Shown here in pieces: positions 33,267 through 46,300 of a stretch of DNA of 64,000 nt (position 1 is its first letter; the number at the start of each line of letters is the position of its first letter). The notes below the pieces were generated by a model that did not search any database, had not been told where the DNA came from, and worked only from the letters and a program-made list of their open reading frames with translations. Source of the DNA: Hippasteria phrygiana (Eukaryota; Echinodermata; Asteroidea; Valvatida; Goniasteridae). Where the stretch lies: positions 744,001 to 808,000 of the forward strand of contig JAZGUH010000529.1 of NCBI GenBank assembly GCA_037893225.1, in the 5' to 3' direction. Made by a program: the position numbers and the translations under genes.

Positions 33267-35090
33267 GCAGACCGGCGGAGAAGAGTGCACATGTACCTCT
33301 TTCACACTCCTTTGAGTTGAGCGACCTGCCGTGTAGCCTTGTCTTAGCTCCATGGTTACAGTGCCCTGGTAAGTTTTATCGTCCAATTGTTGTTCTTTTT
33401 ATATTGTATAATCATTTTTTGAGTTTATTACAGTTTTTGATAGGTTTTATTTGGTTTAAAGCGAGTTTTTATCTTTGGAAAGTTATAGTTTTTTTGAGAA
33501 AGCTTTGAGATTTTACTTTATCAAGATGGGTCCAGCGCATTTGCATTTTGTATTATTGTGATTTTCTTGCCTTTGTGATATATTTAAAATAAGGAAAGAA
33601 GTACTGTTTTGACAGTGGGATGACTTGAGTTTTCTAGTTTTATGTTGAATTTTATTTATTTTTTTGTACAATTAAGTTATCAATTTCTGCTTTAGAATTT
33701 TTCTTGTTTCTCTTAGGATGGTTTAATTTCCATGGAGAATTTCTTTTGTGGAGAAAGACTTTATTTTTACCTCTAGAACATGTAGATTGAATGACTTTAG
33801 AGTGTATCTCTACCATTGTTTCAAGTAGGAGATCTGGTTTTCCCACAGAGATTTAAGTGTGCAAATTCCTTTCTGAGTGTATCATTGAATGTTTATTCAT
33901 GAGTAGATTAGACTTTCTTCAGTCCCATATTCTCACTGCATTTTCGCCTGTATTATGACCACCTGTTTGTAACTTTATTGCTCTTTTCTAGTCTTAGACT
34001 TCATGGACTTGAGGAAGTCTACTTTAAGTTTATTGCTTGGCCATGTGCTGCTGTGGTTTCAGAGCCCTAATCCCTTATGTAAACCATTATATATTCACAA
34101 GAAAGTTCTTTGTTTCCAGTGTATGTATGTTGAGCCTGTAAGCTTACTTTACAGTGTATAGGCAACATGTACATGTATAGCAGATTTAACCTTGGTTTCG
34201 ATTTATCATGAGCACTTTGTTTTGATGTATTTCTTAATTGTATTCTTTCTTTTCTCTTTTCTTTTGATTCTTATAGGTTTCAGTCAGAGTGTACCTAAGG
34301 TCCATTATTTGATACTCTGTGTTGGTTTAAACTGTTTTATTTTTTGTTGGTTTATAAGGTTTTAAACAAGTTTATATTTCTTGTTTAGGTTTTTTATATT
34401 TAGTTTAGGTTGGTTTTGTTTTGGTTTATTTAAACTTTTTCTTGGGTTTAAACTACTGGTCACATTCAAGGTTTGGGTCACTGAGTTCACTTCATTCTTA
34501 AATCCTTTTCCTAATAAAATAGTTGGCGACTTGTTCTTTAGATCCTGGTATTGCTTTGTCTTTTTTTTTGTGTCAAGTAAAGTCCCCATGGTGTGTCATT
34601 TTTCCAGGTTACACGTGCAATGATGAGCAAATCAAAGTAAAACAGCTATACTGGTGGCGATATTGAGTCCACGACCTTGTGTTACATTTGACGGCAGGAC
34701 TTTATGGAAAGTTACGTCATAAGAGTTATTTCAACACTATCAAATAATAAACACAATAATAACAGTTATTAGCAATACATAATATACGCCAATGAAATGA
34801 GATTTCACAAGTGGCGAGTAAATCCGTGTCGAAAAGTGGGGATGAATATTGAATTTGTCAACGAAGTACTGCATCTCGAACTGTTCTTAACGGGGGATAC
34901 CCCCGCCCCAAACACCACTTGAAATTTGAAACATCACTTTGTGTACAATTTCCCCTTTTTAAAATTTGTTTACGAAACAAAAAAGAAATACAAATCGGCG
35001 GGCCCCTGAACTCCTTCCCCGTGTTTACGCCACTGGCGCACAGATCCCCACATCACTATATATGATAAAGATGACTACCGAAGAAAAAAA
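33267..35090. other. T-rich unassigned stretch
   Basis: Strongly T-biased sequence with many TTTATT/GGTTT words (33370-34600), no conserved domain on either strand and no clear transposon ends. It might be a 3' UTR or retroelement tail, but nothing visible decides this. Confidence 0.35.
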
Positions 35091-35094
35091 GAAA

Positions 35095-36000
35095 TACACA
35101 CCGGCCCCACAAATATCGCAGATTTCTTTGCGATGTCGCACATTTTTATCGAAATTTCTTTGCAGATTTCGGCCGCGGGTTCAGCCGTGGATTCAGCCGC
35201 GGATTCAGCTGCAGATTCAAAATCTCAAACGCATCAAGTAAAATTAAGGTGGTCAGCAAAGTGTGTTTTTTCTACAATTTTGTTTGGAGTTCCATCAACA
35301 AAATTGTTAAAGATTTTATCAAAATGACACATTTTTAAAGCATAGTCTAAATAACGAATATATTCTACATGCTATAAATTTAGATAAGACCGATTTTCTT
35401 ACCTCCATGGGCCGATTACGTTCGCCAATTAGCTACTAATTAAAACGTTCAAAGTGCAGAAAACTTCATTTTGTTTTAAAAGTAGCTTTAAAAGTAAATG
35501 TACCTCACATCCCCAAAGTGGATTATAATTGCAGATACTATGGACAGGCCCAATTTTGGAGGGGGCCAGATCCGCCCACTAATTACGCAGTTTCATGCAC
35601 TTTTCCGGACGAAATAGGGCTCTTTAATTGAGCAGCCAATGAGTGGATGGAGTTGGACCCCCTCCGAAATAGGGCCTGCCCAGTATCAGTTGAATTATTG
35701 AATAAAAATCCACTTTTTGTTCATAAATCGTAGCTTCTTAAACTCTTAAAATAGCCCTTCATTACCTCATTAATAGCAGCTGATCTGTTGGCCGAATTTT
35801 TCCCCTCCAATAATTGGGCCTGCCCAGTACATTGGTAAGATAGAATCTGCAATAAATATCTGCATAGAACTCTGCAAAGAAATTTGCGACAAAATGTGCG
35901 ACAACGCAGAAATCTTAAACAACTGTTTGATAAAATGTGCGACATCTCAAATACCTGCAAAGAAATCTGCAATGTGTGATGTCCCTTCAGATCAGGGCCA
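35095..36000. repeat. Region bounded by inverted GCAGATTTCTTTGC-type repeats
   Basis: About 35105-35170 (CGCAGATTTCTTTGCGATGT) and about 35865-35985 (repeated TGCAAAGAAATTTGCGAC and GCGACA words) are in inverted relation, as in a long-TIR element. Inside, 35537-35685 is a separate MITE. No coding sequence is visible. Confidence 0.5.
35537..35685. mobile_element. Short MITE with ACAGGCCC ends
   Basis: The left end GGACAGGCCCAATTTTGGAG is inverted at the right end (CCTCCGAAATAGGGCCTGCC). It is about 149 bp and non-coding. A related single end recurs at about 35808-35828. Confidence 0.6.
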
Positions 36001-36059
36001 CGATTACGATCGGGAGCTGTACATGTATAGTTTGGAGGGCACAGTCGACACGCGCGCGC

Positions 36060-36425
36060 GTATCACCGGCTGGAAATTATTACACATGCAAGAAGTCTGC
36101 GGAATTCGGAGTGCTGCCATTTCTACGCAAGAAAAATAGGTCGATTGATTTCCAAAGAGACGAAGTTATTTTCATTTTGATAGCTTCATCAGGGCAGAAA
36201 ATAACAAAATGTATAATCTGTGAAGTAAATTCATCAAAACAATATATGGAACGGGCCTTAAGCGTGGCAAATATATAGGGGGACAAAATAAACTGGAGGG
36301 GGACAGAATTAACGGGCCAGGGGGACACATTTACCTAGTTAATTCTGTCCGGGGGACACTTTTACCTAGGTAATTCTGTCCGGGGGGACAGATTTTAGGG
36401 GGGACAGAATTACCGTCTTCGTCCG
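36060..36425. repeat. Partial copy of the GGTAATTCTG element
   Basis: Homologous to 28910-29433 with the nested MITE absent. It ends with the same series of GGGGGACAGAATTA words and GGGGGGACAGAATTACCGTC. The left half is missing. Confidence 0.75.
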
Positions 36426-36625
36426 AGTCGAGGCTCGCTCATCATCACGGCCGCTAGCGTCGAACGCCTTGACCAAGGCTAGGATTGACCCAGCTATGCA
36501 AATGATCCTCCTCTCGTCTCTCATTGGGCACTGTCGTTTAACACACAAAACCCTGGCAGCCCGGGGTTTTGTGTGCAAACTTAAAATGATCGAAAGCATC
36601 GAGGCCGCCCGAGAATGCGGGCGCC

Positions 36626-36670
36626 AGTGGCCGTGGCTGTGGCTGTGGCTGTGGCTGTGGCTGTGGCTGA
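36626..36670 (+). repeat. Hexanucleotide repeat (TGGCTG)n
   Basis: About seven tandem copies of a TGGCTG hexamer. No gene function is inferred. Confidence 0.85.
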
Positions 36671-36707
36671 TGAGCAGGGAATCGTAATTATGCTAATAGA
36701 GCGCGCT

Positions 36708-37640
36708 GTGCGTCGTGTTTTTCGTGTTCACGAGTTCACAAGTCTGGCAACTCGTATTCACCAGTGGTGAACTGGGTGCGGAATTTCTTCTCGAGTTCAC
36801 GACTTGCTTGACGACCTGTGCGCGTGCGCATTGGTGCACCCATCTCGTAAACACGAGAAATACGACGCGATTGGAACGCAGCATAGCCTTTCGCCAAGGC
36901 CATCGTGGCTTAACCGGCATTATGAGCTGCGAAACCGCGAAGCGACTGGAGCGGAGACCAGTTCAGCGCCACAAGCGTTTATGCTGTGTTCCAATCACTG
37001 ATGATCTAGTGATCTCTATGTAAACTGTATAACGCATCGACTGTTTGACTTGAGGTCACCGTCCGCCATGTTATCACTCCCAATACAACAGGTTTTCCAA
37101 CCTTGTCCCCAGGGCCTCCTTTCATCCTCGTTCTCCTTACATAGCAATCAGTGATAAATTAGGAGTGGTAATATGGCGGATGGTGGCTTCAGTTACTTGT
37201 ACAGCGCGCAATGGCCAATGAGCTATCCAGTTTATATAGAGATCAGTGGTTCCAATCACGTCGTGTTTCTCGTGTTTACGAGATGGTTGCACCAATGCGC
37301 ACGCGCACAGTTCGGCAAGCAAGTCACTTACAAACTCGAGAAGAAAATCCCGCCGCCAGTTCACCACTGGTACGGTGAATACGAGTTACCAGACTTGTGA
37401 ACTCGTGAACACGGAAAACGCGACGCTGGATATCACACACATGTCTATTATGGTAGCGGCTGCAGCCACTTCCCATAGACTCATGTGTAATTTAAAGCCG
37501 TAGCCAAGTAATTCGGACACGGCCTATAGTGCTAGTATACGTACAGTGTGGCGAGGCAACGAGCGCGGCACTGTGGTCTCCGCTCCAGTCGCTTCGCAGC
37601 TTTGCAGCTCATAATAGCCACGATATGGCCTTGGCGAAAT
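36708..37640. mobile_element. Long fold-back (inverted repeat) element
   Basis: The left arm (36708-37075) is matched by an inverted right arm (about 37160-37640) with scattered mismatches and a rearranged order. Shared words include GTGTTCACGAGTTCACAAGT, CGTGCGCATTGGTGC, GAAGCGACTGGAGCGGAGAC and GATCTCTATGTAAACTG/TATATAGAGATC. No coding frame is shared by the arms. The inner sequence also occurs at 6358-6440. Confidence 0.7.
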
Positions 37641-37649
37641 GCTACTTTT

Positions 37650-39230
37650 TTATGCGTATTTTTTATATAAGGGCCGCGTCACATCACAAAACACGTGTGA
37701 CCGGTCGACCCCCCGGACCCTGTGTGATATGATGCGTTGTGTGTGCGACTAGACTGCGAGTACGTGTACATTTTATTATACTTCGCATGCAAGATTGGAT
37801 GTAAGTGCCGAGGGCAGGGCTACATTTATCCCGGGAACTGGCGCTGGTTACAAAGTTTTAATCTAAGTTCTAGAACTGGAGCCTTAATAACAGCCTCTGG
37901 CCTGCCTATGTGCTGAATGTTCCACCACCCTTTATGACCTTGCTGCCATGATGGAACATGTAGAAGGAATACCGGCAAATGAATCATTGTGAGTATCACT
38001 ACACTTTCAAGTCCAGTTTAGTGTTGTCATAGGCCTACAACAAGTATAGTCAGACTCCCTATCGCGGCAACTCTATTATCGCGGCATCGGAAATTCCTTT
38101 TTTTTCCGTTGCCAAAACTCCTTCGACTGGCAATTTTATATCCAATTCATCAAGCATTAAGGACTTTCTGCTGATTTGTGTAAAAAAATGACGATTAAAA
38201 AATGTTGTGTCGGGACTTTTAACGATTTTTAATAAATATTCACGTTTTCCAAAACTTGTACATTTTGCCTCACTGTGTCTGCTAAAAGGTACCGTCTATA
38301 TTTTAACATGAATCTTTAATGGTGCTCTGTCCATGGACTGGTTCCATTGTCTGGTTCCCATTCTACAGCTGCAAATGCAAAATGACGCCGAAGGACGATA
38401 TTTCCACCGCGAAATTGTAGAAACATTTACGGGATCAAAATAAGGACAGTGCGGTAAAACAAATAAAACGACGCACCGTGTAAAGTGAATGGCGCCCCCA
38501 ATCGTCAATCAGTAGACTTGTCTCAGTGAATTTTGTCGCCTTCGAGGGGGGACAGGGTGTTAAGAAATCATCTTGCAGGGCCTAATCGTCTTTAATCAAC
38601 TTGAACTTTACAGGGAAAATATCAGACTTTATTCAGGGGATGTTTTGGTCAAACATTAACCATGAATAAAAAATTTGAAATCATTGTAAAAAACACTGCC
38701 CACATACCGCGATAATACAGAGTCTGTACTCCAAGCAATGACGAGCAATGACGAGCATGTCTATTTTCACAGGCATCGCATGGGAATAAACCAAACCACC
38801 GTCGGATTTTTTATGTCAGTTTAAAAAGAGCAAGAGTTATACAACACAAAAGACAGGACAATTCGGGAAGGTTAGTGAGCAATCTCTATTCCGATCGGGA
38901 AACGTGATATCACCCTGATAAGTACTGCGGTAATACAGCGTCCCACCCTACAACAGTCATAGCCTAGGTTATAATTACCCTCCTACTTTATAGTATAACC
39001 ATGGAGCTATAAAAGGTAACAGCCTATCAAAAACTATAAACACCAACTCTCACAGTTTGTGTGTGTTTCAATCTGTCATTTGATAGGTTTTGATCTGTAC
39101 AGCAGCTAGGTCGATTTTGGCCCGAAAACAGAAGGGTTTTAAATAAAGAGGAAACTCAGTGGTGAGCGACATTAATTAGGTACATGTATGTGACAAAAAA
39201 ATGAATTTGAATAAAAACAGTAATTATTTG
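37650..39230. other. Unassigned stretch
   Basis: No gene recognised. Words CTATCGCGGCAACTCTATTA (38059) and CCGCGATAATACAGAGTC (38707) look like opposed transposon ends of a pogo/Tigger-like type, but I cannot delimit an element. Confidence 0.3.
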
Positions 39231-39530
39231 GGGAAGATTTTACTTTAATACCCCCCACCAAAATCGGTAAGGAGCAGCAAATCTTGGAAAATAACCAACC
39301 CTCCTTGATAACAACTGTCTAAACATGTGGCACAACCTGTTATTTCAAGATTTATGTCAGAAAACACAAACTTTCTTCCCCTATATTGCACTAAAATGAC
39401 CCAACCAAATTCTCAAAATTTAAGGTTGTGCCAAGTGTTTATACAATTATGAACACAAATGGATGGTTATTTTCCACAATTTGCTGTTCTTTACCAATTT
39501 TGGTAGGGGGTATTAAAGTAAAATCTTTCC
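39231..39530. mobile_element. MITE, 300 bp, long inverted ends
   Basis: About 70 bp at each end are inverted copies (left GGGAAGATTTTACTTTAATA; right TATTAAAGTAAAATCTTTCC), extending through the ACCAAAATYGGTAA and GGAAAATAACCA parts. No coding sequence. Confidence 0.85.
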
Positions 39531-39970
39531 GAGAGGATTACTATGATGTCAAGATTTTGTTTCTACGTTAAAAATAACCAGAGTTATTGTCATCTGAATA
39601 TCGGAAATTGATGATGAATTCTGCACCGTATGTTTGAATGGAAGCGCGTTAACAAACTGTGTTACCGTATTTAGGCCTCTTTGTAGCAAACTGTACCATT
39701 TTGTAAATTTCTTAATAAAACTCATCAAAGCATAAAATGGCATTATTTTGTCGCACTTTACAATGCTGTAAATTTGGGCAAAGTTTGGACAATGAATAAA
39801 TAGTTTCGTAAGTATGAATTTATTCAATACATAATTATCATTTTGTGCTCACTTCTTGGTCATAAAACCACCCATTGGAAACAAATGAGGAATAGAAATG
39901 CCAGTAAAAGTAGCAAAAACACATTAGACATAAAGCTGTGTAAATTCGATATAATTTTATGGTTGTCGGC

Positions 39971-40197
39971 CACTTCGCCCAAACGCCACTTCGCCCAAAC
40001 GCCACTTCGCCCAAACGCCACTTCGCCCAAACGCCACTTCGCCCAAACGCCACTTCGCCCAAACGCCACTTCGCCCAAACGCCACTTCGCCCAAACGCCA
40101 CTTCGCCCAAACGCCACTTCGCCCAAACGCCACTTCGCCCAAACGCCACTTCGCCCAAACGCCACTTCGCCCAAACGCCACTTCGCCCAAACGCCAC
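39971..40197 (+). repeat. 16-bp minisatellite CACTTCGCCCAAACGC
   Basis: About 14 near-perfect head-to-tail copies over 227 bp. Because 16 is not a multiple of three, the same protein repeat appears in every frame, and all six frames are open, so the long open frames across it are artefacts. Confidence 0.97.
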
Positions 40198-40798
40198 AGT
40201 GTAATTATTTGTTGAGATACATGTACATTCAACAAAAATACGATTTGGAAAACTAAGGGATGAATGGAGCAGAGGAAGTTGATTTCTCCGCAATTTCTCC
40301 GTTTAGTACTCGGTACTCACTCCGGTACTCGAGAGTATAAATCGAGTACATTTCTTTTTAATCGATTCCGCAACGCCAGCGCGGTGCGCTGGGTCTAGTT
40401 TCCGCCTCCCCAATACTACTAACATTAAAAGTCGTATAGCACCGAGGTTTCGTGAATCGGGAGCCAGCCAAGCCCATGCTTCTTATGCTTGCTCGCCGCT
40501 TCAGTTACCAGTGAGGCAATTTCGGGATTTTTCCCAAGCAAAATCCTTGTCCCAGTGCTTCCTGAGCACATTTTAAGCACATGTATTGTCCGTTGCCTAG
40601 AGAAATCTTGGGAATTTTACAGCGTGATCGCATGCGCAAAACAGCGGCATGGCTCGGCCTAGGCTTCGTACGTGCGTACATATTTACATGTATCACATGT
40701 GCTGCTAGGAGTGCTAGCTACATGTACATCGTTCATGTCGTTGCATTTTTCTTAGCTTAGTTTTCCTTGCTCTATGGTTTATGCATGAAAGATTGAAT

Positions 40799-41010
40799 AT
40801 GTCATCAGTTTCGGACATAATTAAATGGGGATATAAAGATCACTGAGAGTTCGTCACCGGTGGGAAAAAGCAGCACAGTGCCATGTGCAAGCTGTGTCAA
40901 ACGAGAATCTCGGAGAAGAGTGGGACGACGTCAAACTTCAACAAACATCTGCGTCGCAAGCATCCAGCTGCGTATAAAGTGACTAGGCCCAAGTGCACTC
41001 AATCAATGTA
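40799..41010 (+). pseudogene. BED-type zinc finger remnant with in-frame stop
   Basis: From ATG 40799 the frame reads MSSVSDIIKWGYKDH, a TGA at 40844, then GGKKQHSAMCKLCQTRISEK, SGTTSNFNKHLRRKHP and a TAA at 41009. The order C-x2-C ... GTTSNxxxHLRRKHP is the BED finger of hAT transposases and ZBED proteins. The frame is otherwise clean, so the stop is the only visible lesion. No transposase domain follows. Confidence 0.75.
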
Positions 41011-41394
41011 ACTTGTTAGGTTAAGAATGACATGAACATGGCGTTGGTCTAAAATAAAATAAAACAGTCGATCAAAGTAAGGCACAATTGCATAATACCC
41101 CGCCACTCGTATCTCCACCTCGTATGCGGATACGCGGATACGGGGTCACGGTTTATTGCCCTCAATAAACTATCTCACATACCGTATGCATGTCGGCCGT
41201 AAAAAATGGCGCCCTCTATCGCCCTTCCTGACTCCCTTCCACCCCGTATCCGCGTATCCACCTTCTGGAAAGACTTTTTCCCGAGCTTCCCATTCGAATT
41301 ACGCACGTAAGTCCGATTCCAGCCCCCTCGGAGGATTTTTAAAAAAGGAAAAATGGCGCCCTCTATCGCCCTCTATCTGTTTTTGTACTATTTT

Positions 41395-41575
41395 GGTACT
41401 GTACTCGGACTCGGACTCAGAATTAGGTACTCGGACTCAGCCCAGTACTCGGCCTTGAATGTACTCGTACTCGGTGCTTTGGACTCGGACTTGTCACCAG
41501 TGTACATGTACTTGAAATCGGCCCGGGACTCGGAGTACTCTGTACTCGGATTTGAAGACTCGACTCCAACACTGT
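41395..41575 (+). repeat. Degenerate ACTCGG-rich repeat
   Basis: Irregular tandem ACTCGGACTCGG/GTACTCGG words, low complexity. Flanking 41190-41390 has two copies of AATGGCGCCCTCTATCGCCC about 140 bp apart. Confidence 0.6.
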
Positions 41576-42460
41576 TAAAAATACAACTTCAGGTGTGCAA
41601 GAAGTAACAATTTGCAAATTCAACAGAATTCTTGAAAAGGCTTTGTCTTTTCTGAAAAAAAGGTTAAACAGGCTGCATGTTCCTAATTACCTTCTACAAT
41701 TTAAGGTACTTATAAATTGTACAGAAATTGTGTTGTTTTTGCTGTTGTGGAGCAAAATTTGCAGTGTATCCAAGTTATGTTCGTTACAGGTTTCACGTGT
41801 AACATGGATACAACAAATTTCGTTTCCACATTACACGTGAAACCTTTTATTTGAGCACTACCCCTGTACATCTCCACTTTTGAAATGATGATTTTAGGAA
41901 TGCATATTTGAAGTTGATCTTCCTTTCAATTTATATCCTACATTTGCACTGAAAGAGACTTACATGTATACTTTGTCCAGAAATAACATTTCAGATACAC
42001 ACTCTACAAAAATGAGCAAATCCAACAAAACTTGTTAAAAAATGTTGTCTGTTTTTTCTGAGAAGGTCAAACAGCTGTCCCTAATTATTCTGCTACAGTG
42101 TAAGGTACTCATACAACCGTCCATAAGTGGTGTTTTCTTCCAGTATACATGTAGCTATTGATGTACAAATGTAAGCAGTTGCTGAAATCCAAAATGGAAC
42201 TTTGGTTTCCTTGTTACACGTGAAACATATCAAGTTATCCTTCATACATTTGTACATGTAGGTTAAAGCTGTATATTTTGGGGATATGAAGTATGATAAG
42301 GAAAATGTTCCTATTTATGCAATGTATATTTGTACATCTATGAGAAATGCTTTTGACATCCATATCTGTAAAGTTACAATAACACTGTTTTGAAATATTG
42401 ACACCTGTCACACTTTGGTACCCATATTTAAATAAACACCCACGTACAATGACGTACATG

Positions 42461-42713
42461 TGTGTCATTCCATAAATCTGGGGTTCAAAAAGTGACATTT
42501 TTGGTGTCCCTGTTCCATGTACCATACGATTTTGCAATTCAGGACACATTCTAATGCCATTTATAAAGCAAAGTACATGTAACTGCCAAACAAGTAAAAA
42601 ATAGTGTGAAGTCGATTTTAATGATACTTAATAGGAAAGTACACAGGTCAGGTGTAACGGGGACACCAAAAAATGTCACACTTTCGGACCCCAAATTTAT
42701 GGAATGACACACA
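42461..42713. mobile_element. MITE with TGTGTCATTCCATAAAT ends
   Basis: The left arm 42461-42515 is inverted at 42658-42713 (shared ATTTATGGAATGACACA and AAATGTCACxxTTT...GGGGTCC parts). No coding sequence. Confidence 0.75.
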
Positions 42714-43125
42714 CAGTTGTACTTTCCTATACTGGTGAGGACAATGCTTTGTGTTTCCTATTGTTCCTTTAATATAACCCAACCCCATAGACTAAGCACG
42801 TACTTTCTTATTAATGATTAATTAACGTAGTTTCATTTATACTGACCTCTGACCTCCCAAGGAGTCTGACCTCCCAAGGAGACTGGCTTTGATAGCAATT
42901 ATTTGCTCAACGGTATCCTACCCATTGTATTGTTTGCCATAATGGTTATTTATTTTTTTGATTATATTTGTACGTACTTTACAATGTGGTGAAATAAATT
43001 CATTCATTCATTCAATGTTCGAGGACCGATTTCAACAAAAGACCGTCTCCCGAGGACAAGAATGATTCCTTCGTATTTTCTTTCTCCCCTTGTCCTCGAA
43101 TGTAGTACATGTACAGTACATGTAC
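42713..43125. repeat. Dispersed repeat, inverted partner at 52.5-52.77 kb
   Basis: The pieces 42713-42810 and 43015-43110 match, in reverse order and orientation, 52600-52760 and 52500-52640 (ATAACCCAACCCCATAGA, GATTTCAACAAAAGACCG). The two pieces are separated by about 200 bp ending in a (ATTC)n tail (42998-43015), which looks like a CR1/L2-type retroelement 3' end. Confidence 0.6.
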
Positions 43126-43229
43126 ATATATGTGCAGTTGGGCAGCCTTCACTGTAAAAAGGCTCAATGATAATTAGCAAATTATTACAAAGTTGTCACT
43201 ATAATTGTCTTGTTCTGTTTAGTTCTACA

Positions 43230-43386
43230 ATGGCTGGAAGGAGTAGACCAAGTGTTGTGATTGTTGGTGCTGGAATGGCTGGCTTAGCTGCTGCTGCTAA
43301 GCTTGTGGAGTCGGACATGTTTGATGTTCTTATACTGGAAGCAATGGATCGTCCAGGGGGACGCATACACACTTCCTGGCAAATGG
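43230..43386 (+). CDS. PAOX: Polyamine oxidase exon 1 (FAD-binding N-terminus)
   Basis: ATG at 43230 chosen because it directly precedes the Rossmann strand ([18 protein letters not shown]). An upstream in-frame ATG at 43167 would add 21 unconserved residues. The donor is GGTATG after the first base of a glycine codon. Confidence 0.85.
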
Positions 43387-46300
43387 GTATGTCCACCTCT
43401 ACATGTTGCGAACTTGCTACATGCATATTGTGATGTTTGTCTTTTGACCTTTCCTTTCATTTCTTAAAGAGCAACTCCAACGTATTCAAATTTACCTACA
43501 TGTAGTCAGTGTCCTACACGGTCACTGCGACCGCACGTCGTGGCCCCATCTTTATGGACGGTGCATCTAGCTCCAGGCCCGGCGGTGACGATCGTCCCGA
43601 TCGCGGTGGCATAGTACGGGGGCGATACACCTACACGGTCACAGTCGATATTTAAAAAAACGAGCTTTTTATGGAGTACCAGTTTTTGTAATTGTTGGAC
43701 GAGGATGTATTTCTTCTTTAAGCCCAATGAGGGAAATTCCCGAATTTGATGGTGTCGTACATACATACGTGGAGATGTATGTTGCTTACATAACAACCTA
43801 TTAAACCTAGAGTACATGTATATTGCAAACTAATATATAAAATTAGAGGATTTGAGACTGTTAAAATGGAGATCCAAATTTTGTTATAATGCCCGAGTTG
43901 ATTCGGGTACGAGTTGACCCATTACCGACAAATCCTATCGCCCGATTGTGATGTGGGACAACCAAAATCAGGCGTCCCGCCGGCTACCGTTTCTTGTCCG
44001 TGGCCAAGTCCGAATTTTTCAAAATCGGGCTCATATGAACATGGAGGAAGGGATATAAAACGTATAATAAATTCATATATTGTTTCTTATTTTGTCCAAA
44101 ACTAATGCGAAACCCAAAAGTCAGTTTAACTCCGAGGCCGAGGATACATACATTGTACACGGTATGATTGGGCCTGGCTGGCAGCGCGGCCCATGCCCAG
44201 CATGACATATAAAGAATTTGTCAAGAAGTACAATGATTCGATTTACACATTGCGCGGGGCACTGTGAGAGCAGCGTATTTGTTGAAGTCTACATACATGT
44301 ACTGTATGCAGCGGGCCACCGGCCAACTAAATTCTCACTACGTACGTTTCATAGATATGTTCTAGTCCGTGATGAACTAGTGTATTTTTGTGTGTGTACT
44401 TTTGCTTGAATCGAATATGAAGAACGAAATATGGTAAATTAAAGACTAAATGTAGTTTATTGGCAAACAGTTGTTTACGTATTCGGCAAGAACGAACACG
44501 TGCTATAAACTGGATGGAGATTTCATAGGTAAGAAATAGATTTTTGTAGTTGAAATTTTCTCCTCATAATCACGGGAGCTGCACGGTAGTGATTTTGTTC
44601 AATGTTGAAAAATTATCGCTCTCGTTATTTTTTTCCCAGACCCATTTTTGAGCTTTCTGGAGCGGCATTTCGCTGACGTGATGTTTTTTCTGCATGCGGA
44701 CGGCCGGCTAAAAACAGCAAGGTACGCGGTGGGGCCTCCCCACACTGACGTGACTCTGACAAGTTCGCACATTTCTTCTCACCATTCCCACAAGTTTTTC
44801 GCACCGTTTTCGCCAGTTTTTCGCACAACTTTCGCAAATTCATTTTCTCACCGAGTTTGCAAAATCTTCACATCGCGTTCGCAAAATTTTTGCACAGTTT
44901 TCACAAGATTTTTGCACAGTTTTCGCACCCGATTCGCTGCGAAATCGCATGGGGAAAAGTTGCGTGCGAAATGCGAAATGCGAATGCGAATTCTTTTCGC
45001 AAATTTTCCACATTCCAATTCGCAGAGTTAAGTTTCAATTGCACCGTAGAAAGCTGCACGCGATGTTATGTGCATGTGTTCAACGGTAATACGTCAGAAA
45101 TGAATATTCATTAGATGTAAAGAAGCTTTGACGTCGCGCTCGTCTTCACGAAACTGGGATAGACTCGCGGAAAGAAAGGCAACAAACATGCATTTTTTTA
45201 ACATAAAAACCGGCATCAAAGATGGGATCTTGACAAGTATCTGTTTTATTTTGACATAGCTCTTCTCAATTAAATCAAAACCTAAGAAAAGTTGGGAATC
45301 GTTGGAGTTGCTTTGGCATACAATGTAGACTCCTGCGGTGGTGGGTCGCAACAACCATGACAACCAAAGTCAGCAATGTGGGTCTTCGTGTGGTGGATCA
45401 CTGGGGTGGTGGATCACTGGGGTGGTGGATCACTGGGGTGGTGGATCACTGGGGTGGTGGATCACTGGGGTGGTGGATCACTGGGCATGCTGGGGTGGTG
45501 GATCACTGGGGTGGTGGATCACTGGGGTGGTGGATCACTGGGGTGGTGGATCACTGGGGTGGTGGATCACTGGGGTGGTGGATCACTGGGGTGGTGGATC
45601 ACTGGGGTGGTGGATCACTGGGGTGGTGGATCACTGGGGTGGTGGATCACTGGGGTGGTGGATCACTGGGGTGGTGGATCACTGGGGTGGTGGATCACTT
45701 TATGCAAACACGAGTGACTAGACTGGGTTGTTCTATTGTTAATAAAGGGGCAAGGGTGAATAAATGTGTTTCAAAAAAGCACATTTTTGATGACGTCATC
45801 ATGACGTCACACATTTTTCGCATATGATCTACCAAACCTACAATGTATTACAAAAAGAATTTTGAAATTAGCATGTTCTGTTGATGAGATATGGCTTTAT
45901 AGGCATTTGTTGAAATGGTACCAAAATTTCGAAAGAGTATATTTGAGAATATACAAATGTTATTCAATGTAAAACACCTCGGACACTGAAAGTAGAAGAG
46001 ATCGTCTTTGATGAGAACGTAAACAAAAGGTAAAGTTCCCTCTGTAATGCAACCAAATAAAGTCATGTTAAAAAATCATTATAGCCTATCCTTTACGTGC
46101 CGAGAGCATTTCAGACATTGCAATGACTTAGGTACATGTACTCCTAAATACGACCTTGACTAAAATAATCTCAATCTTGTTAAATAAACAAATTCCAAGT
46201 TGTAATTTGAGAATACAAATCAGTCAGAAGATGGAATGTATACAAAATCGTCACTTTTTCATGGAAGTATTCAGTGACTTACATTGTAAGCAACTCATTT

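Noticed and set aside
38045..38985. pogo/Tigger-like transposon
   Set aside because: Only end-like words (CTATCGCGGC and CCGCGATAATA) are visible; no matching ends, target duplication or transposase frame.
39838..40293. Open frames of 81-151 codons on both strands
   Set aside because: They are produced by a 16-bp tandem repeat whose period keeps all frames open.
45338..45827. Open frames of 113-156 codons rich in W, I, T and G
   Set aside because: Artefact of the second 16-bp minisatellite.
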